A stretch of 64,000 bases of DNA from Rhizomonospora bruguierae (GCF_018397995.1 NZ_BBQH01000027.1:1-64000), one strand, 5' to 3'; positions 45,605-54,821 are shown, numbered from the stretch's first letter. Notes: generated by a model not told the origin, from the sequence alone. Numbers and translations are program-made.

Positions 45605-46728
45605 CCGATCGCGACCACCACGGCGGTGACGTCGTGCTCGGCAGGGCGCACCCACGAGGCCACGCCCTCGGCGGCCAGCGCCGCGCGGAGCCGGTGCGCG
45701 TCCGCCCCGAGCCGGATCAGCGCCGCCGGGCCGGCGGTCTGCGGCACGGCGCAGCGCACGCCGCCCGGCTCGGACGCGAGCACCGTGTCCGGGCCGAGCG
45801 CGGCCGTCACCGCGCCGATCGCCCGGTTCACCGCCATGGCGTCCACTTCGGCCGGTGGCGACGCCTGCGCCGGGGCGTCGGGAAGCCCGGCGGCGGCGCG
45901 CAGCCCGGCGGCCCGCGCCTCGGCGGTGCCGAGCGAGAACAGATCCTGCGCCGCGCCGCGGATCAGGGCGGCGACCCCGCCGTCCGGCGCGTCCACCGGC
46001 GTCGCCGGCGGTACCGGGTAGCCGCGCACCACCGCCACCGGTACCCGGTCGCGCTTGCCCTTGACCAGCTCCGCCGCCCCCGCCAGCTGGTCCACCACGG
46101 CCATCTGGGTCAGGTGCAGCTCGTTGCCGTACGGGTCGACCTGGCCGCGGTGGTCGCGCAGCGCGCCGATGCCGGCGGCGCCGAGCGCCACGTCGGTGAG
46201 GCCGAGCCGCCACGGGCGGCCCATCGTGTCCGAGACGACCACCGCGACGTCCAGCCCGTACCGCTCGCGCAGCTCGGTACGCAGGTGCCGGGCGGACGCG
46301 TCCGGGTCCTTCGGGAGCAGCACCACCCGGTCGGGCTCCACATTGGAGGAGTCGATGCCCGCGTTGGCCATGACGAACCCGTGGTGGGTCTGCACGATCC
46401 GGGTGCCGCCGCGGGCGGCGACCGTGCGGGCGGTCTCGGCGGCCAGCACGTCCCGGCGGGCGGCGTCGCGCGCCGGACCGGCCGGCGGCAGGTCCACCAG
46501 CCGCCCCTCGGCCTTCGACACGATCTTGCTGGTCACCACCAGCACGTCGCCGTCGCGCAGCCACGGCGCCGCCGCCGTGATCAGCGCCGGCAGGTCGTCG
46601 CCCGGCCCCACCTCGCCGATGCCCTCGACCGGCAGGATCTCCAGGGCCTTCGGCGTGCCCTGCGGCTGGCCCCCCGGCTGGTCGCCGGCCCGGCTCCCCG
46701 GCCGGCTCCCGTCGTGGCCCCCACTCAT
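45601..46728 (-). CDS. fbiB: Coenzyme F420-0:L-glutamate ligase with C-terminal extension
   Basis: Adds glutamates to F420-0. Residues 25-265 or so are the CofE domain: LEILPVEGIGEV, VVTSKIVSKAEGR, the metal-binding HHGFVMANAGIDSSN and VVVSDTMGRPWR. After that about 110 residues follow that do not look like the nitroreductase domain of mycobacterial FbiB and contain no flavin motif. The total is 375 aa instead of about 450. The ATG overlaps the fbiA stop (ATGA), so the two are coupled. Confidence 0.88.
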   Translation of the reverse strand: MSGGHDGSRPGSRAGDQPGGQPQGTPKALEILPVEGIGEVGPGDDLPALITAAAPWLRDGDVLVVTSKIVSKAEGRLVDLPPAGPARDAARRDVLAAETARTVAARGGTRIVQTHHGFVMANAGIDSSNVEPDRVVLLPKDPDASARHLRTELRERYGLDVAVVVSDTMGRPWRLGLTDVALGAAGIGALRDHRGQVDPYGNELHLTQMAVVDQLAGAAELVKGKRDRVPVAVVRGYPVPPATPVDAPDGGVAALIRGAAQDLFSLGTAEARAAGLRAAAGLPDAPAQASPPAEVDAMAVNRAIGAVTAALGPDTVLASEPGGVRCAVPQTAGPAALIRLGADAHRLRAALAAEGVASWVRPAEHDVTAVVVAIG

Positions 46729-47684
46729 CCGCGCGCTCCCGCCAGATCCACCGCCGCGGCGACCATCGCCGCCGTGGCCCGCTCGTCCGTCATCCACAAG
46801 GGTGCCGCCCGCACCGCCAGGCCGGGAACCCTGGCGCCCTCGTCCGAGGAGTCCACCAGGTACGCGTCCAGGATGCCGCCCTCCGCCCGGGCGCCGTAAA
46901 GGCCGCCGACCCCCTCCGCCGTGCACGGGACACCGACCACCGCCAGGCACTTGTCGGCCATCCCGCGCACCGGGGCGCCGCCGATGATCGGCGACACGCC
47001 GACCACCGGGGCGGCCGCCGCGGTCAGCGCGTCCCGCAGGCCCGGCACGGCCAGGATCGGCGCGATGCTCACCACCGGGTTGCTCGGCGCCACCAGCACC
47101 AGGTCCGCGCCGGCCAGCGCGTCCAGCACGCCCGGCGCCGGCTTCGCCGACTCCGCGCCGACGAACACGAACCGCTCGGTCGGCACCTCGGCCCGGTACC
47201 GGACCCACCACTCCTGGAAGTGGACCGCCCGCCGGCCGTCCGGCAGCTCGGCCACCGCGTGCGTCTCCAGGCGGTCGTCGGTCGCCGGCAGCAGGCGTAC
47301 CCCGGGCTGCCAGCGGGCGCACAGCGCCTCGGTGACCGCGGACAACGGGTACCCGGCGTTCAGCATCCTCGTGCGGACCAGGTGCGTGGCGAGATCCTTG
47401 TCGCCCAGGCCGAACCAGGTCGGCTCCGCGCCGTAGGCGGCCAGTTCGGACTTGACCGTCCACGACTCGCCGGCCCGGCCCCAGCCGCGCTCCGGGTCGG
47501 CCGCGCCGCCGAGTGTGTACATCACGCTGTCCAGGTCGGGGCAGATCCGCACACCGTGCATCCACGCGTCGTCGCCGACGTTCACCACGGCGGTGATGTC
47601 CGCGCCCACCTCGGCGGCATGGGCGCGCACTCCCAGCAGGAAGCGGGCCCCGCCGATCCCGCCGGCCAGCACCACGATGCGCAT
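46725..47684 (-). CDS. fbiA: 2-phospho-L-lactate transferase (F420 pathway)
   Basis: Transfers the phospholactyl/PEP-derived group to the deazaflavin Fo, giving (dehydro) F420-0. Signatures are VVLAGGIGGARFL at the start, VNVGDDAWMHGVRICPDLDSVMY, and LVAPSNPVVSIAPIL. At 319 aa it is complete. The ATG at 47684 is the conserved N-terminus; a GTG 18 bp upstream is possible. First gene of the fbiA-fbiB operon and divergent from the membrane protein gene at 47828. Confidence 0.92.
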   Translation of the reverse strand: MRIVVLAGGIGGARFLLGVRAHAAEVGADITAVVNVGDDAWMHGVRICPDLDSVMYTLGGAADPERGWGRAGESWTVKSELAAYGAEPTWFGLGDKDLATHLVRTRMLNAGYPLSAVTEALCARWQPGVRLLPATDDRLETHAVAELPDGRRAVHFQEWWVRYRAEVPTERFVFVGAESAKPAPGVLDALAGADLVLVAPSNPVVSIAPILAVPGLRDALTAAAAPVVGVSPIIGGAPVRGMADKCLAVVGVPCTAEGVGGLYGARAEGGILDAYLVDSSDEGARVPGLAVRAAPLWMTDERATAAMVAAAVDLAGARG

Positions 47685-47827
47685 CCGCCCATCCTCGCTC
47701 ACCCGGTCGGGTCCGGGGTCGGCGGGTTTCCCCGGATGGCGGATCGGAAACAAGCCACACCGTGGCGGGGGACTAGAGTCACGGACGATTCAGGCAACTG
47801 ACCGCAGATGACGCGACAGGGGGAAGT

Positions 47828-48784
47828 GTGACCACCCAACCCGAGCCCGGCCCCGGCGGCGACCGGTCCGCCAGCCAGCTCACCCGGCCGCTGCGCGAAC
47901 TCGCCGCGCTGGTCCTGCTCGGCGCGACGGCGGTGTTCCTGTTCGTCGCGCTGCTCGACCTGCTGATCCCCAACGACTTCGGCGCCAACGACTTCGGCGG
48001 GCGCTCCGCCAGCAGCTTCGGCGGCTTCGGCGGCGGCTTCATCAACCTGGTGACGATCGGCTTCCCGTTCCTCGCGGTGCTGCTGGCGACCCACCTGACG
48101 CCGCCCGTACCGCGGGCCAAGCTGATCGTCCTCGCCGCGCTGATCGAGTACGGCGTGATGGCCCTGTTCGGGGTCCTGTTCGGCTTCATCGTGGGCCTGG
48201 TGAACATCGTCGGGTTCAGCTTCCGGCAGGCGTTCGAGCAGCTGCTGGCCCGGGCCGCCTGGCTGGCCGTGCTGGCGCTGGTCGGGTTCGCCGTCTACAA
48301 GATCTGGCGCACGCTGTACTACGTGCCGAAGCCGGCCGCGCCTGCCCCGCCGGCCGGGTATCCGCAGGGCTACGGCCAGCCCGGCTACGGCCAGCAGCCG
48401 GGGTACGGCCAGCAGCCGGGGTACTACCCGGGTCAGCCGGGGCAGCAGCCCCCGTACGGGCAGTCGCAGGGGTACGAGCAGCCCGGCATGTTCGGTGGGG
48501 CCGGCGCGACGCAGCAGGTGCCGCAGTACGGGCAGCAGCCCGGGTACGGGCAGCAGCCGGGCCAGCAGGGCTACCAGCCGTACGGTGCGCCGTCGATGCC
48601 GCCCGCGCCGAACGTCCCGGGCACCCCGTCGTCCGCGCCGCCGGCCGGTAGCCCCGGCAAGGAGGAGAACCGCACGCAGCACATCAACCCCGGCAGCCAG
48701 CAGCCGTCCGCCGGTTCCCCGCCGCCCCAGCAGTACGGCGAGGGGTACGGCGATCAGGGGTACGGCGACCAGCCGCGACACTGA
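47828..48784 (+). CDS. Membrane protein with Tyr/Gly/Gln/Pro repeat tail (318 aa)
   Basis: Four transmembrane helices occupy residues 20-165, with a Phe/Gly-rich loop after the first. The C-terminal 150 residues are a repetitive [13 protein letters not shown]-like tail without fold. Such tails may form cytoplasmic condensates or be scaffolds, which is inference. Unrecognised family. The GTG at 47828 has GGGG upstream. It lies between the F420 genes; a terminator separates it from fbiC. Confidence 0.75.
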   Translation: MTTQPEPGPGGDRSASQLTRPLRELAALVLLGATAVFLFVALLDLLIPNDFGANDFGGRSASSFGGFGGGFINLVTIGFPFLAVLLATHLTPPVPRAKLIVLAALIEYGVMALFGVLFGFIVGLVNIVGFSFRQAFEQLLARAAWLAVLALVGFAVYKIWRTLYYVPKPAAPAPPAGYPQGYGQPGYGQQPGYGQQPGYYPGQPGQQPPYGQSQGYEQPGMFGGAGATQQVPQYGQQPGYGQQPGQQGYQPYGAPSMPPAPNVPGTPSSAPPAGSPGKEENRTQHINPGSQQPSAGSPPPQQYGEGYGDQGYGDQPRH

Positions 48785-48796
48785 CGCGCGAGCGAT

Positions 48797-48832
48797 GGGC
48801 TCCCCGCTGCGCCTGGGTGGAGCGGGGAGCCC
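48797..48832 (+). terminator. Terminator between the membrane gene and fbiC
   Basis: A perfect 12-bp stem GGGCTCCCCGCT/AGCGGGGAGCCC with a 12-nt loop lies 13 bp past the stop codon. Confidence 0.75.
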
Positions 48833-48888
48833 GTTCGTGTGCGGGCCTTCAGGATCGACTGTCGGTGCTGGGGCCTAGGCTGGCAGGC

Positions 48889-51408
48889 GTGCCGGGAATC
48901 GCTGAACCGACCGAGGCGAGCGTGCGGCGGGCGCTGCACCGGGCCGCCACCGGGCGCCCGCTGGATCTGGCCGAGGCGGCCGCGCTGCTGTCGGCCCGCG
49001 GCGCCGGCCTGGAGGAGTTACTGGCCCTCGCCGGCGCGGTCCGCGACGCCGGGCTGCGCGACGCGGGTCGCCCCGGCGTCGTCACGTACAGCCGCAAGGT
49101 CTTCATCCCGCTGACCCGGCTCTGCCGCGACCGCTGCCACTACTGCACGTTCGCCACCGTGCCGCACCGGCTGCCCGCCGCGTTCCTGGAGCGCGAGGAG
49201 GTCCTCGCGATCGCCCGCGCCGGCGCCGCCCAGGGCTGCAAGGAGGCGCTGTTCACCCTGGGGGACCGGCCGGAGCAGCGGTGGCCGGCCGCCCGCGCCT
49301 GGCTGGACGAGCGCGGCTACGACTCCACACTGGACTACCTGCGCGCCTGCGCGATCGCGGTCCTGGAGGAGACCGGGCTGCTGCCGCACCTGAACCCGGG
49401 CGTGCTGAGCTGGGCCGAATTGCAGCGGCTCAGGCCGGTCGCGCCGAGCATGGGCATGATGCTGGAGACCACGGCGAGCCGGCTGTGGTCCGAGCCGGGC
49501 GGCCCGCACTACGGCTCGCCGGACAAGGAGCCCGCCGTCCGGCTGCGGGTGGTGGCCGACGCGGGGCGCGTCGCGGTGCCGTTCACCACCGGCATCCTCA
49601 TCGGCATCGGCGAGACGCCCGAGGAGCGGGTCGACGCCCTGTTCGAGATCCGCCGGGCGGCCCGCGAGCACGGCCACGTCCAGGAAGTGATCGTGCAGAA
49701 CTTCCGCGCCAAGCCGGACACGGCGATGCGCGGCATGCCCGACGCCGAACTGCACGACCTGGCCGCCACGGTCGCGGTGGCACGCCTGGTGCTCGGCCCG
49801 CGCGCCCGGGTCCAGGCCCCGCCGAATCTGATCGCCGGCGAGTACGACCTGCTGCTGCGGGCCGGCATCGACGACTGGGGCGGCGTCTCGCCGGTCACCC
49901 CGGACCACGTGAACCCGGAGCGGCCGTGGCCGCAGATCGAGGAACTGGCCGAGCGCAGCGCGGCGGCCGGCTTCACGCTGCGCGAGCGGCTCACCATCTA
50001 CCCCGAGTACGTCAACCGCGGCGAGCAGTGGCTGGACCCGCGGCTCGCCGCGCACGTCGCCGCGCTGGCCGACCCGGCGACCGGGCTGGCGGACGGCTCC
50101 GCCCGCCCGGTGGGCCGGCCCTGGCAGGAGCCGGAGACCCCGTTCGTGGCCGCCGGCCGCACCGACCTGCACGCCTCGATCGACACCGAGGGACGGGCCG
50201 GCGACCGGCGCGGCGACTTCGACTCCGTCTACGGTGACTGGTCCGCGATCGCCGAGCACGCCGCCCGCACCGCAAGCCCGGCGGGGGAGCGCACCGGGTC
50301 CGATGTGCTCGCCGGGCTGCGCCTGGCGGCCACCGAGCCCGCGGCCCTGCTGGAGCCCCGGCACGAGGCCACCGCGCTGGCCCTGTTCGGCGCGGCCGGC
50401 TCCGCGCTGGAGGAGCTGTGCCGCATCGCCGACGACCTGCGCCGGGACGCGGTCGGCGAGGACGTCACCTACGTGGTCAACCGGAACATCAACTTCACCA
50501 ATGTCTGCTACGTCGGCTGCCGGTTCTGCGCCTTCGCCCAGCGGGAACGGGACGCTGACGCGTACCGGCTCTCGCTGGAGCAGGTCGCGGACCGTGCGCA
50601 GCAGGCGTGGGCGGCCGGCGCCACCGAGGTCTGCATGCAGGGCGGCATCGACCCGAAGCTGCCGCCCACCGCGTACGCGGACCTGGTCCGCGCCGTGAAG
50701 CAGCGGGTACCGGGCATGCACGTGCACGCCTTCTCCCCGATGGAGATCGTCACCGCGGCCAGCAGGGCGAACCTGCCCATCCGGGAGTGGCTCGCGATGG
50801 TCCGGGAGGCGGGGCTGGACACGATCCCGGGCACCGCCGCCGAGATCCTCGACGACGACGTGCGCTGGGTCCTCACCAAGGGCAAGCTCCCCGCGGCGAC
50901 CTGGGTCGAGGTGGTCACCGCCGCGCACGAGGTTGGCCTGCGCTCCAGCTCCACGATGATGTACGGGCACGTGGACCACCCGCGGCACTGGCTCGGGCAC
51001 TTCCGCGTGCTGGCCGGCATCCAGGACCGCACCGGCGGCTTGACCGAGTTCGTGGCGCTGCCGTTCGTGTACACCAACGCCCCGATCTACCTGGCCGGCA
51101 TCGCCCGCCCGGGGCCGACCTGGCGGGAGAACCGGGTGGTGCACGCCATGGCCCGGGTGCTGTTGCACGGCCGCGTCGCGAACATCCAGTGCTCGTGGGT
51201 CAAGCTCGGCGACGAGGGGACCGCGGCGATGCTCCGCGGCGGCTGCAACGACCTGGGCGGCACGCTGATGGAGGAGACCATCTCCCGGATGGCGGGTTCG
51301 GAGCATGGTTCCGCCCGTACCGTGGCGCAGTTGACCGCCCTGGCCGCCGCCGCCGGCCGCCCGGCGCGGCAGCGGACCACCGTCTACAGCGGTCCGATAG
51401 CCGACTGA
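48889..51408 (+). CDS. fbiC: FO synthase (CofG-CofH fusion)
   Basis: Makes the deazaflavin Fo from tyrosine and a flavin precursor with two radical-SAM halves. The CofG half has its cluster motif at C79, C83 and C86 (CRDRCHYC). The CofH half has CYVGCRFC near residue 540. The length of 839 aa matches FbiC. The GTG at 48889 follows the terminator of the previous gene. fbiC sits next to fbiA and fbiB here, so the F420 pathway is nearly complete in one place; only the guanylyltransferase FbiD/CofC is not seen. Confidence 0.95.
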   Translation: MPGIAEPTEASVRRALHRAATGRPLDLAEAAALLSARGAGLEELLALAGAVRDAGLRDAGRPGVVTYSRKVFIPLTRLCRDRCHYCTFATVPHRLPAAFLEREEVLAIARAGAAQGCKEALFTLGDRPEQRWPAARAWLDERGYDSTLDYLRACAIAVLEETGLLPHLNPGVLSWAELQRLRPVAPSMGMMLETTASRLWSEPGGPHYGSPDKEPAVRLRVVADAGRVAVPFTTGILIGIGETPEERVDALFEIRRAAREHGHVQEVIVQNFRAKPDTAMRGMPDAELHDLAATVAVARLVLGPRARVQAPPNLIAGEYDLLLRAGIDDWGGVSPVTPDHVNPERPWPQIEELAERSAAAGFTLRERLTIYPEYVNRGEQWLDPRLAAHVAALADPATGLADGSARPVGRPWQEPETPFVAAGRTDLHASIDTEGRAGDRRGDFDSVYGDWSAIAEHAARTASPAGERTGSDVLAGLRLAATEPAALLEPRHEATALALFGAAGSALEELCRIADDLRRDAVGEDVTYVVNRNINFTNVCYVGCRFCAFAQRERDADAYRLSLEQVADRAQQAWAAGATEVCMQGGIDPKLPPTAYADLVRAVKQRVPGMHVHAFSPMEIVTAASRANLPIREWLAMVREAGLDTIPGTAAEILDDDVRWVLTKGKLPAATWVEVVTAAHEVGLRSSSTMMYGHVDHPRHWLGHFRVLAGIQDRTGGLTEFVALPFVYTNAPIYLAGIARPGPTWRENRVVHAMARVLLHGRVANIQCSWVKLGDEGTAAMLRGGCNDLGGTLMEETISRMAGSEHGSARTVAQLTALAAAAGRPARQRTTVYSGPIAD

Positions 51409-51418
51409 GAACGGCCCC

Positions 51419-51457
51419 ACCCGGCGCGCCGCGATTAACTCCGGCGACGCGCCGGGT
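51419..51457 (+). terminator. Terminator after fbiC
   Basis: Ten-bp arms ACCCGGCGCG and CGCGCCGGGT with a 19-nt loop start 11 bp beyond the fbiC stop. Confidence 0.6.
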
Positions 51458-51570
51458 AGGGCGTTACCCGCGTGGGGTCTGGATCGATAGCCAGTCAGCG
51501 GTAGCCCGAGAGCCGTCCCCGCGAGTCGCGTACAAAGCGCCGGAAGGCCACCCCATTTATCAGGTTCGGC

Positions 51571-51600
51571 TTGACGACGCACGCATTACACGCGTGTAAT
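51571..51600 (+). promoter_or_regulatory. whiB promoter with overlapping 16-bp palindrome
   Basis: A TTGACG box (51571-51576) and a TGTAAT box (51595-51600) are 18 bp apart. The right half of a perfect palindrome ATTACACGCGTGTAAT (51585-51600) covers the -10 box. The transcript would have a leader of about 115 bases before whiB. This is the best supported operator/promoter in the window. WhiB-type genes are often tightly regulated during development, so a regulator site here is plausible. The rest of the 312-bp gap from 51409 shows only the fbiC terminator. Confidence 0.65.
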
Positions 51601-51720
51601 TTCACCGGGGTGGTTCGAACGGCGCCTGGGTAAAGCGTTCGTATTCGGACCAATGCCACGCCTGCCGCGTGGGGGGTCACCAACCGGCACCGCTGCCGGT
51701 CTGGGAAAAGGAGGCAGCAG

Positions 51721-51978
51721 ATGGATGGTCGGACGGTCGGCGCCGACCTGCTCGGGGATGCGCCCGAGTGGCAGGAGCGGGCCCTGTGCTCGCAGACCGA
51801 CCCGGAGGCGTTCTTCCCGGAGAAGGGGGGATCCACCCGGGAAGCCAAGCGGATCTGCTCCCGGTGCGAGGTCAAGACCGAGTGCCTGGAGTACGCGCTC
51901 GGCCACGACGAGCGCTTCGGCATCTGGGGCGGACTGTCCGAACGGGAGCGCCGCAAGCTCAAGCGCCGCGTGGCCTGA
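51721..51978 (+). CDS. whiB: WhiB-family iron-sulfur transcription factor, WhiB/WhiB2 type
   Basis: A small 4Fe-4S protein that binds sigma factor and controls cell division or sporulation genes. Cluster Cys are C23, C46, C49 and C55, followed by the GIWGGL turn and a basic C-terminus. The core WQERALC, then FFPEKGGSTREAKRIC is the WhiB/WhiB2 (WhmD) type, not WhiB1 or WhiB7. The length is 85 aa. The ATG at 51721 has AAGGAGG. Its position near F420 and mannose genes matches M. tuberculosis whiB2 and Streptomyces whiB as I know them. Confidence 0.93.
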   Translation: MDGRTVGADLLGDAPEWQERALCSQTDPEAFFPEKGGSTREAKRICSRCEVKTECLEYALGHDERFGIWGGLSERERRKLKRRVA

Positions 51979-51990
51979 CGGGCTCGCTGG

Positions 51991-52012
51991 CGACCGGTCG
52001 GGGGGCCGGTCG
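51991..52012. terminator. Short hairpin between whiB and the convergent gene
   Basis: CGACCGG (51991-51997) pairs with CCGGTCG (52006-52012) around a G-rich loop, in the 34-bp gap between convergent genes. Confidence 0.5.
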
Positions 52013-52462
52013 TCAGTCCAGCTCGTCGGGGTCCACGCCGAGCAGGTTCGCCACCTGCTCGATGATCACGTCGTGTACCAGGTCCGCCAGGTCCTCCCGG
52101 TCCATCGCCCGGAACTCCAGCGGCCGCCGGTACAGCACGATGCGGGGCGGCATCTGGGAGCGCCCGGGCCGCCCGGGCAGCAGCCGCGCCAGCGGCACCT
52201 CGCCGTCCTCCAGCACGTCCGAGTCGTAGACGTTCAGGTCCGGGGGAACGTCCTCGACGGCGAACTCCACGCCGGCCAGTTCCTTGGCGTACCGGCGCTC
52301 GAGCGCCTCCACGGCGTCCAGTACCAGGTCGTCGAAGATCTCCGCCTTGGTCCGGGACAGCGGCACGGATGCCGGTACCAGCCGCCCGCGCAGGCCACGC
52401 CCGTGGCGGTCGCGGTGCGGACGGGGGTCGGGGCGGCGGCGGTCGGCGGTGCTCACGGGCAC
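52013..52462 (-). CDS. Metallopeptidase-family (PF06262-like) protein, degenerate motif (149 aa)
   Basis: A basic leader of 35 residues precedes a domain that begins SRTKAEIFDDLVLDAVEALERRY and contains VEDVPPD, then PPRIVLYRRPLEFRA. The C-terminus, where HExxH is found in the metallopeptidase family, reads VHDVIIEQVANLLG, so zinc ligands are largely lost. It is probably a non-catalytic actinobacterial branch conserved beside whiB. The function is unknown. The GTG at 52462 is used; an in-frame GTG at 52456 is equally possible. Confidence 0.7.
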   Translation of the reverse strand: MPVSTADRRRPDPRPHRDRHGRGLRGRLVPASVPLSRTKAEIFDDLVLDAVEALERRYAKELAGVEFAVEDVPPDLNVYDSDVLEDGEVPLARLLPGRPGRSQMPPRIVLYRRPLEFRAMDREDLADLVHDVIIEQVANLLGVDPDELD

Positions 52463-52591
52463 AGATTAGCGCCGGCCGGGCTACGATGTCGGTGGCCCGC
52501 CGGGCTTCGCCCTCGCTGTGATCGGCACTGCCCGGCGTGTCGTGTTAACAACCGGATAGGGTCAGGCGGTAGAAGGGATACGGTCCACCGC

Positions 52592-52954
52592 GTGAGGTCA
52601 CCACGGCGCTGCTCCCGCAACGGCTGCCCCCGCCAGGCGGTCGCCACGCTGACCTATGTCTATGCCGAATCCACCGCCGTCGTCGGGCCGTTGGCCGCGT
52701 TCTCCGAGCCGCACACGTACGACCTGTGCGAGCCGCACGCGCGCAGCCTCACCGCACCGCGCGGCTGGCAGGTCGTCCGGCATGAGGGGGAGTTCCGCCC
52801 ACCGCCGCCGACCCCCGACGACCTGGTCGCCCTCGCCGAGGCCGTCCGTGAGGCCGCCCGCCCGGCGCCCCGTCACGCCGACGACACCGGCGACATCACC
52901 CAGAGCACCGGCCGCCGCGGCCACCTGCGCGTCATCCCGCCCAACGCCTCCTGA
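52592..52954 (+). CDS. DUF3499 family protein (120 aa)
   Basis: Conserved actinobacterial family of unknown function. The N-terminus CSRNGCPRQAVATLTYVY with a later CEPHAR could hold a small zinc site. The C-terminal half is charged and probably flexible. In other actinobacteria it lies between the whiB-metallopeptidase pair and manB, as it would here without the putrescine insert. The start is the GTG at 52592 with GAAGGGA some 14 bases upstream. Divergent from the metallopeptidase gene. Confidence 0.8.
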   Translation: MRSPRRCSRNGCPRQAVATLTYVYAESTAVVGPLAAFSEPHTYDLCEPHARSLTAPRGWQVVRHEGEFRPPPPTPDDLVALAEAVREAARPAPRHADDTGDITQSTGRRGHLRVIPPNAS

Positions 52955-53020
52955 CGCCCGCGCCCAACGCCCCGCGCCGCGCCTGCTCCCGTCCTGCGCG
53001 CGCCCGCGCCGCGCCGGCCC

Positions 53021-53147
53021 GCCCCCGTTCCCGCGTCTGCCTGCGTCGGTCGACCTGCTCCCGTGCCCGCGTCTGCGCCGGGTCTGCCCGCTCCCGTGCC
53101 CGCGTCTGCGCCGGGTCTGCCCGCTCCCGTTCCTGCGTCAGCGCTCC
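53021..53147. repeat. 33-bp tandem repeats downstream of DUF3499
   Basis: Copies starting with GCTCCCGTGCCCGCGTCTG lie at 53057 and 53090 and are identical over 33 bp. A partial copy begins at 53123 and a diverged 36-bp copy at 53021. On the minus strand they read as ADAGTGAGRPG repeats in an open frame (52873-53307) that I do not consider a gene. The whole gap 52955-53474 holds no supported gene. Confidence 0.7.
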
Positions 53148-53201
53148 CTCCAGGGCTCGGTGGCGGCGTTCCCCGCCGGGTACGGGTACCTTGTCGCGTC
53201 G

Positions 53202-53385
53202 CTTTGCTCTGCTTCCGCATGGGAAACAGCACCCTTACCCGTACTGTCGGTGATAGATAGTGAGATCTTGGTATAGACACGCCCATTATGTGGCTGATTC
53301 GTACCAAGATCTGCGTCCGGGTGCCGGCGCGGGAAGGCTCGCGCCCGGTAAGGGGTGGCGTGTCCTATGCGGAAGCAGAGCAAGG
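53202..53385. repeat. Nested 180-bp inverted-repeat structure
   Basis: Outer arms TTGCTCTGCTTCCGCAT (53204-53220) and 53367-53383 are perfect complements (17 bp, extended by GGGA/TCCT with one wobble). Middle arms ACCCTTACC (53231-53239) pair with GGTAAGGGGT (53347-53356, one bulge). Inner arms AGATCTTGGTA (53263-53273) and 53302-53312 are perfect. The 28-bp centre is AT-rich with a TATAGA box. All three arm pairs are concentric around about 53290. It is not a simple terminator. It could be a miniature mobile element, a regulatory RNA or a large protein-binding site. Confidence 0.7.
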
Positions 53386-53474
53386 CGGGTGGACGAGACA
53401 GTGTCGACCCGCAACCTGGCGTAGGGGCACCAAGCGGGCCGCCGCTGCGGCCGGCCCGGTTCAGCAGTACGGCG

Positions 53475-54821
53475 TCACAGGCGGTTCCACGCCTCCGTGA
53501 GTACGGCGCGCAGGATCCGCTCGATCTCGTCGAAGTGCGCCTGGTCGCAGACCAGCGGCGGGGCGAGCTGGACCACCGGGTCGCCCCGGTCGTCGGCCCG
53601 GCAGTAGAGGCCGGCCTCGAACAGGGCGGTGGACAGGAAGCCGCGCAGCAGCCGCTCCGACTCGTCGTCGTCGAAGGTCTCCCGGGTGGCCTTGTCCTTG
53701 ACCAGTTCGATGCCGAAGAAGAAACCATCGCCCCGGACGTCCCCGACGATCGGCAGGTCACCGAGTTTGTCCAGGGTGGCCCGGAAGCCGGCGGAGCTGG
53801 CGCGCACGTGGCCGACCAGGTCCTCGCGGGCGAACAGGTCGAGATTGGCGAGGGCCACCGCGCAGGAGACCGGGTGGCCGCCGAACGTGATGCCGTGCGC
53901 GAACATGTCGGTCCCGTCGAGGAACGGCTCGATCAGGCGGTCGTCCGCGATCATCGCGCCGAGCGGGGCGTAGCCGGACGTGATGCCCTTGGCGGTGGTG
54001 ATGATGTCCGGCCGGTACCCGTAGCGCTGCGCGCCGAAGTACTCGCCGAGCCGGCCCCAGGCGCAGATCACCTCGTCCGAGACGAGCAGCACGTCGTACT
54101 CGTCGCAGACCTCGCGGACCCGCTGGAAGTACCCGGGCGGCGGCGGGAAGCAGCCGCCGGAGTTCTGTACCGGCTCGAGGAAGACCGCGGCGACGGTGTC
54201 CGGGCCCTCCCGTTCGACGGCGCGGGCGATCTCGTCGGCGGCCCACCGGCCGAAGTCGGCAAGGGAGTCGCCGTGCTCGGGCGCCCGGTAGAAATTGGTG
54301 TTCGGGACCTTGATGCCGCCGGGGACCAGCGGCTCGAAGTCGCTCTTGATGCCGGGCAGCCCGGTGATCGACAGCGCGCCCATCGACGTGCCGTGGTAGG
54401 CGATGAAGCGGCTGACCACCTTGTGCTTGGTGGGCTTGCCGACCCGCTTGTAGTAGGCGCGGGCCAGCTTCCACGCGGACTCCACGGCCTCCGAGCCGCC
54501 GGTGGTGAAGAAGACCCGGTTGAGGTCGCCGGGGGCGAGCGCCGCGATTCGCTCGGCCAGTTCCACGGCGGTGGGGTGGGCGTAGGACCAGAGGGGGAAG
54601 TAGGCCAGTTCGGCGGCCTGCTTCGCGGCGGCCTCGGCCAGTTCGGTGCGTCCGTGCCCGGCGTTGACGACGAACAGGCCGGAGAGCCCGTCGAGGTAGC
54701 GGCGACCCTGCGCGTCCCATATGTAGGCCCCCTCGCCGCGGACGATCGTGGGCACGTCGCCGGATCGGTACGCGGACATCCGGGTGAAGTGCATCCAGAG
54801 GTGGTCGGTGGGGTTCGCCAT
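53475..54821 (-). CDS. Class III aminotransferase, putrescine/diamine--pyruvate type
   Basis: A PLP transaminase removing a terminal amino group. Landmarks are GLFVVNAGHGR, GGSEAVESAWKLAR, SDEVICAWGRLG and the PLP lysine in TTAKGITSGY (about residue 275). The length of 448 aa is normal. Omega-amino-acid and putrescine transaminases share this sequence. Agmatinase and a GABA-aldehyde dehydrogenase nearby make putrescine the likely substrate. The ATG at 54821 has no Shine-Dalgarno site and may be leaderless (GATAAC box 8-13 bp upstream). Confidence 0.83.
   Translation of the reverse strand: MANPTDHLWMHFTRMSAYRSGDVPTIVRGEGAYIWDAQGRRYLDGLSGLFVVNAGHGRTELAEAAAKQAAELAYFPLWSYAHPTAVELAERIAALAPGDLNRVFFTTGGSEAVESAWKLARAYYKRVGKPTKHKVVSRFIAYHGTSMGALSITGLPGIKSDFEPLVPGGIKVPNTNFYRAPEHGDSLADFGRWAADEIARAVEREGPDTVAAVFLEPVQNSGGCFPPPPGYFQRVREVCDEYDVLLVSDEVICAWGRLGEYFGAQRYGYRPDIITTAKGITSGYAPLGAMIADDRLIEPFLDGTDMFAHGITFGGHPVSCAVALANLDLFAREDLVGHVRASSAGFRATLDKLGDLPIVGDVRGDGFFFGIELVKDKATRETFDDDESERLLRGFLSTALFEAGLYCRADDRGDPVVQLAPPLVCDQAHFDEIERILRAVLTEAWNRL

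Noticed and set aside
51600-51620. tRNA-like T-loop GGTTCGAACGG before whiB
   Set aside because: No acceptor, D or anticodon stem can be formed around it.
52873-53307. Leftward frame with ADAGTGAGRPG repeats
   Set aside because: It is antisense to the end of DUF3499, built on DNA repeats, and starts in the arm of an inverted repeat. No ribosome site or homology is evident.
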